Both the position numbers and the translations under genes were made by a program. From Treponema sp. (GTDB taxonomy: Bacteria > Spirochaetota > Spirochaetia > Treponematales > Breznakiellaceae), in the NCBI GenBank assembly GCA_031257595.1, contig JAIROH010000066.1, forward strand, positions 1 through 9,618: a stretch of DNA of 9,618 nt, read 5' to 3'. How positions within the stretch are numbered: position 1 is the first letter of the stretch; every line of letters begins with the position of its first letter. Under the pieces are notes generated by a model. That model searched no databases and was not told where the DNA came from. It worked only from the letters and a program-made list of their open reading frames with translations. Shown here one piece after another: positions 1-5,105 of this stretch.

Positions 1-29
1 AATGGCGTAATGAAACAAAGTCCGGGTCA

Positions 30-153
30 CTGCGCAATCCGGCTGTGCCGGATTGCAGCGGAGTTTCCGCTTTGCGGAAACTCCGGCTAAGGTATGGAGG
101 AGTTTTGCCTATGGCAAAACTCCGCTGCAATGTGCTGAAAGCACATTGCGCAG
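30..153. repeat. Mirror-symmetric nested palindrome with four hairpins
   Basis: Four perfect short-loop hairpins follow each other: 34-56 (10-bp stem, 3-nt loop), 59-85 (12-bp, 3-nt loop), 99-123 (11-bp, 3-nt loop) and 127-149 (10-bp, 3-nt loop). Hairpins 1 and 4 share the arms GCAAT/ATTGC. Hairpins 2 and 3 share the arms GGAGTTT/AAACTCC. Their inner stems differ but are each self-complementary. The whole block is also an inverted repeat of itself: 30-38 pairs with 145-153, 52-66 with 117-131, and 78-84 with 99-105. The order is therefore A-B-B'-A' around a short centre at about 86-98. No coding signal was found. The function is unknown; it could be a palindromic repeat element or a structured untranslated region. 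Confidence 0.85.
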
Positions 154-173
154 CCACCCCGCGCTGCTTTTTT
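150..173 (+). terminator. Possible weak intrinsic terminator
   Basis: A 5-bp stem, GCAGC (150-154) with GCTGC (163-167), is followed directly by six T residues (168-173). It could end a transcript entering from left of the window or through the hairpin block. The stem is short and competes with the neighbouring hairpins, so this is tentative. Confidence 0.3.
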
Positions 174-177
174 GTAG

Positions 178-348
178 GTGTGCCTGCCAAAGGCCCAGCA
201 GTTTGTCGCACTTGTGCGTAAAAACGTATAAAAATTCACGATAGTGAATTTTTATACCGCTCAAACTGCATAAGCAGCCCGTAAATTGGGGTATTTTTGT
301 ATGAATATACAAAAATACCCACAAGTGCAACAGGCTGCCAGGCGACAC
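178..348. repeat. Second hairpin cluster with two 14-bp stems inside outer arms
   Basis: Two perfect hairpins dominate: 226-239 with 244-257 (14 bp, loop GATA) and 289-302 with 307-320 (14 bp, loop GAAT). They sit inside longer-range pairings: GCAGTTTG (198-205) with CAAACTGC (262-269), GCACTTGT (208-215) with ACAAGTGC (321-328), GCCTG (182-186) with CAGGC (339-343), and GTGT (178-181) with ACAC (345-348). Some of these pairings are mutually exclusive, so alternative folds are possible. The stems are AT-rich, unlike the GC-rich block at 30-153. I recognise no known RNA family or riboswitch here. Confidence 0.7.
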
Positions 349-529
349 GGACGAAAGACCTTATCCGTTCTTTGATGTAGTCAAAACACTAACGCGGTTG
401 ATTTAGAGAGGAATGATAAAACGACGGGATACGGGATTTCTTCTTTATTTCCTTTTTCGACTTCTTCGCCTTTGCGGTTAAACATTCTTCTTCGTTTTTT
501 GTTTCTCCTTCGATAGCAGTGGAGGTATT
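349..529 (+). other. Non-coding, pyrimidine-rich leader of the nrdG2-like operon
   Basis: I see no gene in this stretch. From about 435 to 510 the + strand is strongly T/C-rich. The frame of the next gene is closed by a TAA at 479-481, and no ATG, GTG or TTG lies between that stop and 530. A promoter is expected here, but no pair of -35 and -10 boxes is convincing. A ribosome binding site, GGAGG, lies at 521-525, four bases before the TTG start. Confidence 0.5.
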
Positions 530-1231
530 TTGCCGGTAAAGGTCGTCTTTAGAAAGACAAGTTTTGTCGATTATCCGGCTCTTGTCTCGGCGGTTATTTT
601 TTTCTACGGCTGCAACCTTCGCTGCCCCTGGTGCCACAACCGGGAACTGGTAATGGATTGGAAAAACCCCGGAGGGGGCTTTTCCAATCCGGCCGGCGGA
701 AACGGCGGAAACCGCGTGGATCTTGAAGAGGCCCTGGAACACATTGAAAAACGCCGGAATCTGATCGGCGGGGTCGTCCTCAGCGGCGGGGAGCCCGCGC
801 TTTTTCCCGGCCTTCCGGAATTAATCGCCCGGATCAAGGCCCTGGAGCTCCGGGTAAAAATCGACACCAACGGCATGAGGCCGGACATACTGGAAAAGCT
901 TTTTTCCGATCCCGCGTCCAGGCCCGACTATATCGCGATGGATCTGAAGCTTGCCCCGGAACGCTATACGGAACTGTTACCGGGAACCGCGCCCGGCATT
1001 GCCGGAGACGGCGCGGCCTATCCCGGCGAACGGCTTAGGCGCAGCGCGGAGTTAATCCGCCTGTCGGGCATAGCCCACGAATTCCGCAGTCTTGCCCTTC
1101 CCCCGCCCTGGTTCGGCGAAAACGACATTGAGGCCCTGGCCCCGCTTGCCGGATCAAGCCCCTGGCATATACGGCCCTTTGTTCCGGGGAACTGCCTTGA
1201 TCCGGCCTGGGATTTAAGTAACACTGATTAA
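530..1231 (+). CDS. nrdG: Anaerobic ribonucleoside-triphosphate reductase activating protein (radical SAM, NrdG2 type)
   Basis: This radical-SAM enzyme should install the glycyl radical on the class III ribonucleotide reductase NrdD, which makes dNTPs without oxygen. The cluster motif CNLRCPWC is at residues 28-35 (CX3CX2C, ligands Cys28, Cys32, Cys35), and SGGEP follows at 85-89. The start of the protein, MPVKVVFRKTSFVDYP, matches the usual N-terminus of the family. This supports the TTG start, which has GGAGG four bases upstream and no other in-frame start before the closing stop. The length, 233 aa, is normal for the NrdG2 branch. Two stretches look like extra insertions: residues about 43-63, built on a DNA palindrome, and about 150-168, containing GAAYPGE. 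No nrdD is visible in the window. The gene leads an operon with udg and priA. It could activate another glycyl-radical enzyme. Confidence 0.88.
   Translation: MPVKVVFRKTSFVDYPALVSAVIFFYGCNLRCPWCHNRELVMDWKNPGGGFSNPAGGNGGNRVDLEEALEHIEKRRNLIGGVVLSGGEPALFPGLPELIARIKALELRVKIDTNGMRPDILEKLFSDPASRPDYIAMDLKLAPERYTELLPGTAPGIAGDGAAYPGERLRRSAELIRLSGIAHEFRSLALPPPWFGENDIEALAPLAGSSPWHIRPFVPGNCLDPAWDLSNTD
655..690 (+). repeat. 36-bp in-frame palindrome inside the nrdG2-like gene
   Basis: GGATTGGAAAA (655-665) is perfectly complementary to TTTTCCAATCC (680-690). After one A/C mismatch the stem continues with CCCC (667-670) against GGGG (675-678), closing a 4-nt loop. It encodes 12 residues (DWKNPGGGFSNP) just after the cluster motif of the radical-SAM domain. 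A 9-bp tandem, GGCGGAAAC twice (695-712), follows directly and encodes GGNGGN. The reading frame stays open through both. Confidence 0.85.
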
Positions 1232-1243
1232 CGGAATGATGTT

Positions 1244-2023
1244 GTGACAAAAGAAGAAAAAGACGCCGTCGCCTCTTTTCTGGATCTCGCGGGTGATTAC
1301 CTTGCCGGGGGATACCGGAAAAACAGGACGGCTCCCGAATTTACCGATGATACGATACGGGAGTTTCCGTCACCGGCGGAGCAGGGGCTTCCCGAAACGG
1401 TTTCTCCGGCCGACAGCCTTGAAAAAGTGGCGGCGGATATTTCCCGCTGTAACCGCTGCGGACTTTGTTCGACGCGGACCAATACCGTGCCCGGCGAAGG
1501 TGTTCCCCATCCGCTTGTGATGGTCATAGGCGAAGGTCCCGGCGCCGACGAAGACGCTACCGGCAGGCCGTTTGTGGGCCGGGCCGGGCAGCTTCTCGAC
1601 AGGATGCTTGACTCCAAAGGGAAGATAGGCCTTTCCAGAAATAAAAACTGCTATATCGCCAACGTGGTAAAGTGCCGGCCTCCGCAAAACCGCAATCCCC
1701 TGCCCGACGAGACGGCGGCGTGTATGTCATTTTTACGGCGGCAGATAACGCTTCTTAAACCCTTACTGATCCTCGCCGCCGGCAATACCGCGGCCAAAGC
1801 CCTGCTTGACACGACGGAAGGAATCACCAGACTCCGGGGCAGTTTTACGACATTCACGCTGGGAAACAGGGACATCCCCCTGCTTCCGACCTTTCATCCG
1901 AGCGCCCTGCTTCGGGACGAAAGCCTCAAAGTTCCCGTATGGGATGATATGAAAACCATGCGGGCAAAGCTCTGTGAACTGGACGCCGCTTACGCCGGAC
2001 TTATGGCGGACGCGCCTTTATGA
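1244..2023 (+). CDS. Family 4 iron-sulfur uracil-DNA glycosylase
   Basis: This enzyme removes uracil from DNA as the first step of base-excision repair. The four expected 4Fe-4S ligands are present: Cys69 and Cys72 (in CNRCGLC), Cys144 (in KCRPP) and Cys160. Other family motifs are GEGPG at 96-100, the uracil-pocket segment GRPFVGRAGQ shortly after, and HPSALLR from His218. GEGPG replaces the more usual GEAPG. The protein has 259 aa, with an N-terminal extension of about 65 residues before the catalytic domain that I do not recognise. The start is GTG at 1244, 12 nt after the upstream stop, with only a weak purine stretch as ribosome binding site, so coupling is likely. The stop overlaps the priA start (ATGA, 2020-2023). 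Confidence 0.93.
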   Translation: MTKEEKDAVASFLDLAGDYLAGGYRKNRTAPEFTDDTIREFPSPAEQGLPETVSPADSLEKVAADISRCNRCGLCSTRTNTVPGEGVPHPLVMVIGEGPGADEDATGRPFVGRAGQLLDRMLDSKGKIGLSRNKNCYIANVVKCRPPQNRNPLPDETAACMSFLRRQITLLKPLLILAAGNTAAKALLDTTEGITRLRGSFTTFTLGNRDIPLLPTFHPSALLRDESLKVPVWDDMKTMRAKLCELDAAYAGLMADAPL

Positions 2024-4068
2024 GCGAAACGCATTCGCCGGCATACGTCGACATCATTTTTGATATACCGCTAAAAACAACCTACAGTTACAGGGCCGAC
2101 GAAAAAGGAGAAGCGGCGCCGGGCAAACGGGCCATGGTTCCGCTCGGAAAACGGGAAGTTCTGGGCTATATCGTCGCCAAACACGCCGGGCCGCCGGCGA
2201 ACCTTGAAAGCGAAAAGATCAAGACGGTGCGTCGTGTGGTAGACAGGGAACCGGTCTTTGACGAAGACAACGTCGCCCTTGCGCGGTGGATGGCCGCTTA
2301 CTACCTTTGCGGGCCGGGCGAAGCCCTGGCGGCGATGATCCCGTCGGGAAGACGGGCCGGAACGTATCCGTCCTTTTCCGTCGAGGAACTTTCGGCGGAA
2401 AAACCGGAGCTTTCCGCCGAACAGCGGGAAGCTCTGGACGGCATAACGGCGGCCGCGGCGCGTCCGGCGGACGGAACGGCGTATCCGGGCGAAACGGCGT
2501 ATCCGGGGGCAAAATCCGGCGGAACCGGAACGGCGATGGCCTACCTCTACGGCATTACCGGATCCGGCAAAACCGAGGTTTTTCTCCGGGCGGCGGAAAA
2601 CGTTCTTGACGCGGGAAAAACAGTGATCTACCTGGTGCCGGAAATTTCCCTCACCCATCAAACCGCGGAGGTAATCGGCCGCCGTTTCGGTTCCGTGGCG
2701 GCGACGCTTCATTCGGGGATGACGGGAAGCGAACGGCTGACCGAATGGATGCGCGTCCGCCGGGGAGAGGCCGGCATCGTGGTCGGGCCGAGAAGCGCGG
2801 TGTTCGCGCCGCTTAAAAACCTCGGGCTTATCATCATTGACGAAGAACACGACGGATCCTACAAATCGGGAAACACCCCGCGCTATCACGCGCGGCAAAT
2901 CGCGATGCGCCGATCTTCGCTTGAAGGCGCCCTTTTGCTGATGGGTTCGGCGACGCCGTCGGCCGAGGCGTGGAAGCTGATGAACGATGGAACGATACGG
3001 CGTTTCAACCTTTCCCGAAGGCTTTCCGGGGGGGAACCGCCCGAGATCGTCCCGGTGAGCCTTGCCGAAACCGAAGGCTGCCTTACCGCGGAACTCAAGG
3101 AAGAGATACGGAAGACCGCCCAAATGGGAAGGCAGACGATTCTGTTCCTCAATCGCCGGGGTTTTGCGTATTTTTACCAGTGCCGTTCCTGCGGTTACGA
3201 GCTTAGCTGCAAACACTGCTCGGTATCCCTCACCTATCATAAAAGCAAGGGACGGGCTGTATGTCACTACTGCGGCTACCAGACAAAACCGCCGGAAGCC
3301 TGCCCGGAATGCGGCTCCCTGGACGCGGGTTTCCGGGGATTCGGGACGGAGCTGGTCGAAGAAGAAGTCAGGAGCGCGTTTCCCGATCTTCGGGTGCGGC
3401 GGGCCGACGCCGACTCGACCTCAAAAAAAGGCAGCCTCGCCGAAATATTGGGTCTTTTCCGGGCGGGAGAAATCGACATACTCCTTGGAACCCAGATGGT
3501 GGCCAAGGGCCTTAACTTTCCCGGCGTCCGGCTTGTGGGGGTGGTATTTGCCGACACGGGGCTTCAACTGCCGGACTTCCGGGCAGCCGAACGGACTTTC
3601 TCCCTTATCGTGCAGGTAGCCGGCCGCGCGGGGCGTTACTTTCCCGATGGCAAGGTGATTGTTCAGAGTCTCCGGCTTTCCGATCCTGCGATACGCAAAG
3701 CCTGCGCGATGGACGTGGAAGGCTTCTTTGCCGCCGAACTGCGCCAGCGTTCCGCTCAGCGCTTCCCCCCCTATTCCCGTCTTATCCGCTTTGCCGTCCG
3801 CTCCCGCAGCGAAGAAAAAGCCGACAGGATCGCCGCCGTTCTCGCGGCGCTGGTAAAGCCGATCCTGCCCGCGGACGCGGAACTGCTTGGCCCCGCCGAA
3901 TGCGCAATCGGCCTCAAGGCGGGCAGTTACCGGCGGCATATACTCCTCCGGGGAAAGGCCATGGGGCCCCTTCACCGGACCGCGTCGCTGCTGCTTGAAC
4001 GTTACAACCGGCAAAAAGAAACCGGCGTGTATGTTGAGGCCGATGTGGATCCGGTGGACCTTTTGTGA
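2020..4068 (+). CDS. priA: Primosomal protein N' (replication-restart helicase PriA)
   Basis: PriA is a superfamily 2 3'-5' DNA helicase that recognises stalled forks and reloads the replisome. The N-terminal fork-binding part (YVDIIFDIPLKTTYSYR) is followed by Walker A GITGSGKT (178-185), DEEH (274-277) and GSATPSAEA. A zinc module of eight cysteines follows (388, 391, 397, 400, 415, 418, 428, 431), then the motifs MVAKGLNFPGV and QVAGRAGR (532-539). At 682 aa it is full length for the family. Residues about 146-172, between the N-terminal and helicase domains, form an unusual A/G/T/P-rich linker with TAYPGE-TAYPGA in tandem. It is translationally coupled to udg through a 4-nt overlap and ends 32 nt from the convergent metalloregulator gene. 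No clear terminator is visible in that gap. Confidence 0.97.
   Translation: MSETHSPAYVDIIFDIPLKTTYSYRADEKGEAAPGKRAMVPLGKREVLGYIVAKHAGPPANLESEKIKTVRRVVDREPVFDEDNVALARWMAAYYLCGPGEALAAMIPSGRRAGTYPSFSVEELSAEKPELSAEQREALDGITAAAARPADGTAYPGETAYPGAKSGGTGTAMAYLYGITGSGKTEVFLRAAENVLDAGKTVIYLVPEISLTHQTAEVIGRRFGSVAATLHSGMTGSERLTEWMRVRRGEAGIVVGPRSAVFAPLKNLGLIIIDEEHDGSYKSGNTPRYHARQIAMRRSSLEGALLLMGSATPSAEAWKLMNDGTIRRFNLSRRLSGGEPPEIVPVSLAETEGCLTAELKEEIRKTAQMGRQTILFLNRRGFAYFYQCRSCGYELSCKHCSVSLTYHKSKGRAVCHYCGYQTKPPEACPECGSLDAGFRGFGTELVEEEVRSAFPDLRVRRADADSTSKKGSLAEILGLFRAGEIDILLGTQMVAKGLNFPGVRLVGVVFADTGLQLPDFRAAERTFSLIVQVAGRAGRYFPDGKVIVQSLRLSDPAIRKACAMDVEGFFAAELRQRSAQRFPPYSRLIRFAVRSRSEEKADRIAAVLAALVKPILPADAELLGPAECAIGLKAGSYRRHILLRGKAMGPLHRTASLLLERYNRQKETGVYVEADVDPVDLL
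2476..2511 (+). repeat. Two tandem 18-bp coding units in priA (TAYPGE/TAYPGA)
   Basis: Units 2476-2493 and 2494-2511 share their first 14 bases, ACGGCGTATCCGGG, and encode TAYPGE and TAYPGA (residues 153-164). A related 18-bp unit lies in the nrdG2-like gene (1013-1030, AAYPGE; 15 of 18 bases the same). A 19-base stretch, 2469-2487, recurs exactly in the kinase gene at 9187-9205. Confidence 0.8.
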
Positions 4069-4100
4069 CGGTACACGCGCTCGCGAATCAAGACAAAGAC

Positions 4101-4475
4101 TTACAAACCGTTGTTTTTTAAATTTGTAGCGAGGATACTCATCCGTCTAAGGGTTTCCGGTGAAAGAACGTGTTCCATTTTACAGGCGTCCCGTTCCGCC
4201 GTGGCGGCGTCGACGCCTACAATGCTTATAAGGAAATCCGTCAGAAATTGGTGCTTTTTCCGTATTGCCGCCGCCCTCTGGGATCCCTTTTTGGTAAGGG
4301 TGACATTTTGATAACGTTTGTGCTGAATTAACTCCTGTTCTTCAAGGTTTTTCAGCGCGGTATGTACCGAAGGCTTTGATACGTTCAACCGGGCGGCGAT
4401 GTCGGTTACCCGTACTTCTCCTTCATCGGAGAGAAAGCTCACCATTTCAAGGTAATCTTCCAAAGATTCAGTCAT
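4101..4475 (-). CDS. DtxR/MntR/TroR-family metal-dependent transcriptional repressor
   Basis: This is a small winged-helix regulator that should bind DNA when loaded with Mn2+ or Fe2+ and control metal uptake. The helix-turn-helix is VTDIAARLNVSKPSVHTALKNLEEQELI (residues 23-50), followed by a wing ending in LTKKG. Metal-site residues align with Bacillus MntR: Asp7 (D8), Glu10 (E11), His75 (H77), Cys98 (E99), Glu101 (E102), His102 (H103). The cysteine is DtxR/IdeR-like, while Asp7 and Glu10 are MntR-like. At 124 aa it lacks the C-terminal SH3-like domain, as MntR does. I chose ATG at 4475 because it opens the conserved MTESLEDYLEM segment and lies just after a good promoter. ATG at 4511 (136 aa) is the main alternative, and an in-frame TTG at 4592 is unlikely. 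None has a clear Shine-Dalgarno sequence. It is convergent with priA and divergent from the fuc operon. Confidence 0.88.
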   Translation of the reverse strand: MTESLEDYLEMVSFLSDEGEVRVTDIAARLNVSKPSVHTALKNLEEQELIQHKRYQNVTLTKKGSQRAAAIRKKHQFLTDFLISIVGVDAATAERDACKMEHVLSPETLRRMSILATNLKNNGL

Positions 4476-4481
4476 GGCCCA

Positions 4482-4510
4482 AGTATGATCCAAAATTGGT
4501 TTCTTGTCCA
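4482..4510 (-). promoter_or_regulatory. Candidate promoter of the metalloregulator gene
   Basis: On the minus strand, TGGACA (4510-4505; 5 of 6 to the -35 consensus) and CATACT (4487-4482; 4 of 6 to the -10 consensus) are separated by exactly 17 bases. Transcription should begin about at 4477-4473, at the ATG at 4475, which would give a leaderless or near-leaderless mRNA. That would also explain the missing ribosome binding site. Confidence 0.4.
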
Positions 4511-4527
4511 TAGCGTTTTGACGAAAC

Positions 4528-4548
4528 ATGCGCCCGGCATGGGCGCAT
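4528..4548. repeat. Perfect 8-bp inverted repeat between the divergent genes
   Basis: ATGCGCCC (4528-4535) is complementary to GGGCGCAT (4541-4548) around the 5-base loop GGCAT. It lies between the candidate promoter of the metalloregulator and the LacI-type operator, about 40 bp upstream of the fuc -35 box. It has no T-run after it on either strand, so it is not a typical terminator. It could be a protein-binding site. Confidence 0.6.
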
Positions 4549-4560
4549 ATACCGCAAAAA

Positions 4561-4580
4561 AAATGCAATCGTTTACATTT
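4561..4580. promoter_or_regulatory. Upstream LacI-type operator (imperfect)
   Basis: The core TGCAATCGTTTACA (4564-4577) differs at two bases from the palindrome TGTAAACGTTTACA seen at 5074-5091. Over 20 bp, 8 of 10 base pairs are symmetric. On the minus strand it reads AAAAAAATGTAAACG, the same 15-mer, including the A7 tract, as the left half of the second operator. It sits 8 bp upstream of the TTGACA box of the fuc operon, so the LacI-family protein encoded at 5106 is the likely ligand. Confidence 0.7.
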
Positions 4581-4585
4581 TTTTC

Positions 4586-4614
4586 TTGACAAACCGGAAA
4601 TTCCGGGCGATCCT
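4586..4614 (+). promoter_or_regulatory. Candidate sigma-70 promoter of the fuc operon
   Basis: A perfect TTGACA (4586-4591) is followed after 17 bases by GATCCT (4609-4614), a weak -10 with 3 of 6 matches. The predicted start is near 4620, leaving a short leader with AAGGAG at 4625-4630. The spacer contains the inverted repeat CCGGAAATTCCGG (4594-4606), placed where a bound protein would block RNA polymerase. Confidence 0.5.
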
Positions 4615-4636
4615 GTAAAGGAACAAGGAGAATTGT

Positions 4637-5080
4637 ATGCTGATAGGAATTGATCCGGTAATCAGCCCCGAATTGCTTGATACGCTTTTCAGGATGGGCC
4701 ATGGGGATGAAATCGTCCTTGGAGACGCGTTTTTTCCCGGCGACAGCTTTAATCCGCGGGTAATCCGGGCGGACGGCATCAAAATTCCCGAGCTGCTCGA
4801 CGGAATTCTGTCCCTGATGAACCTGGATTCGTATGCGGCCCATCCCGTCGTGATGATGAACGTGTCCGCCGGGGACAAACTCGACCCCGAAGTGGAAAAA
4901 TCGTACCGGGAAGTGATAGACCGGCTCTGGCCCGGCACTCCCGCTACGGAACGGATGGAACGTTTCGCGTTCTACGAACGCTGCAAAAAGGCTTTCGCCG
5001 TCGTTATGACCGGCGAAACCAGAACCTACGGCAATGTGATTCTGAAAAAGGGGGTAATTCCGCTGGGTAAAAAAATGTAA
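4637..5080 (+). CDS. fucU: L-fucose mutarotase FucU (RbsD/FucU family)
   Basis: FucU interconverts the alpha and beta anomers of L-fucose so that the isomerase can use the sugar quickly. The 147-aa protein closely follows the Escherichia coli FucU pattern from end to end: ISPELL, MGHGDEIVLGDA with catalytic His22 and Asp30 at the same positions as in E. coli, FNPRVIRADG, LDPEVEKSYR, RFAFYERCKKAF and YGNVILKKGVIPLG. The start is an ATG at 4637 with AAGGAG (4625-4630) six bases upstream, the best ribosome binding site in the window. It is the first gene of the fuc operon. Its stop codon lies inside the perfect LacI-type operator that precedes the regulator gene. RbsD is the only real alternative, but the RADG and FYER segments favour FucU. 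Confidence 0.95.
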   Translation: MLIGIDPVISPELLDTLFRMGHGDEIVLGDAFFPGDSFNPRVIRADGIKIPELLDGILSLMNLDSYAAHPVVMMNVSAGDKLDPEVEKSYREVIDRLWPGTPATERMERFAFYERCKKAFAVVMTGETRTYGNVILKKGVIPLGKKM

Positions 5081-5091
5081 ACGTTTACATT
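5074..5091. promoter_or_regulatory. Perfect 18-bp LacI-family operator
   Basis: AATGTAAACGTTTACATT is a perfect palindrome with the central CG typical of LacI/PurR-family operators. It overlaps the fucU stop codon (5078-5080) and ends 14 bases before the ATG of the LacI-family gene, which points to autoregulation. It also fits the cre consensus of CcpA, but the adjacent local regulator is the simpler partner. Confidence 0.85.
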
Positions 5092-5105
5092 GCGGCGGTA
5101 CGGAA

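Noticed and set aside
30..153. CRISPR array
   Set aside because: The repeats are inverted hairpins with 3-nt loops and no regular direct repeats with unique spacers, and no cas genes are nearby.
53..348. Small open frames on both strands at 53-244 (+) and 109-348 (-)
   Set aside because: They run through the hairpin blocks, have no ribosome binding site or recognisable protein features, and exist because palindromic DNA mirrors its codons on both strands.
389..742. Minus-strand frame of 117 codons with a lysine-rich C-terminus
   Set aside because: It overlaps the start of the nrdG2-like gene and its pyrimidine-rich leader. The lysines only reflect the T/C-rich + strand.
2071..3267. 398-codon open frame antisense to priA
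   Set aside because: The opposite strand encodes full-length PriA with all motifs. Long antisense frames are common in GC-rich genes, and the antisense translation is rich in Arg/Pro with no recognisable domain.
4069..4100. Terminator between the convergent priA and metalloregulator genes
   Set aside because: Only a 4-bp CGCG/CGCG stem with a 2-nt loop (4076-4085) is present, with no T-run on either strand.
4476..4592. N-terminal extension of the metalloregulator from TTG 4592
   Set aside because: The extension would cover the LacI-type operator, hairpin and promoters, and its residues do not resemble the family's N-terminus.
5074..5091. CcpA-type cre site
   Set aside because: The sequence fits the cre consensus, but a LacI-family gene starts 14 bases later and a matching half-site lies at the operon promoter, so local control is the simpler explanation.
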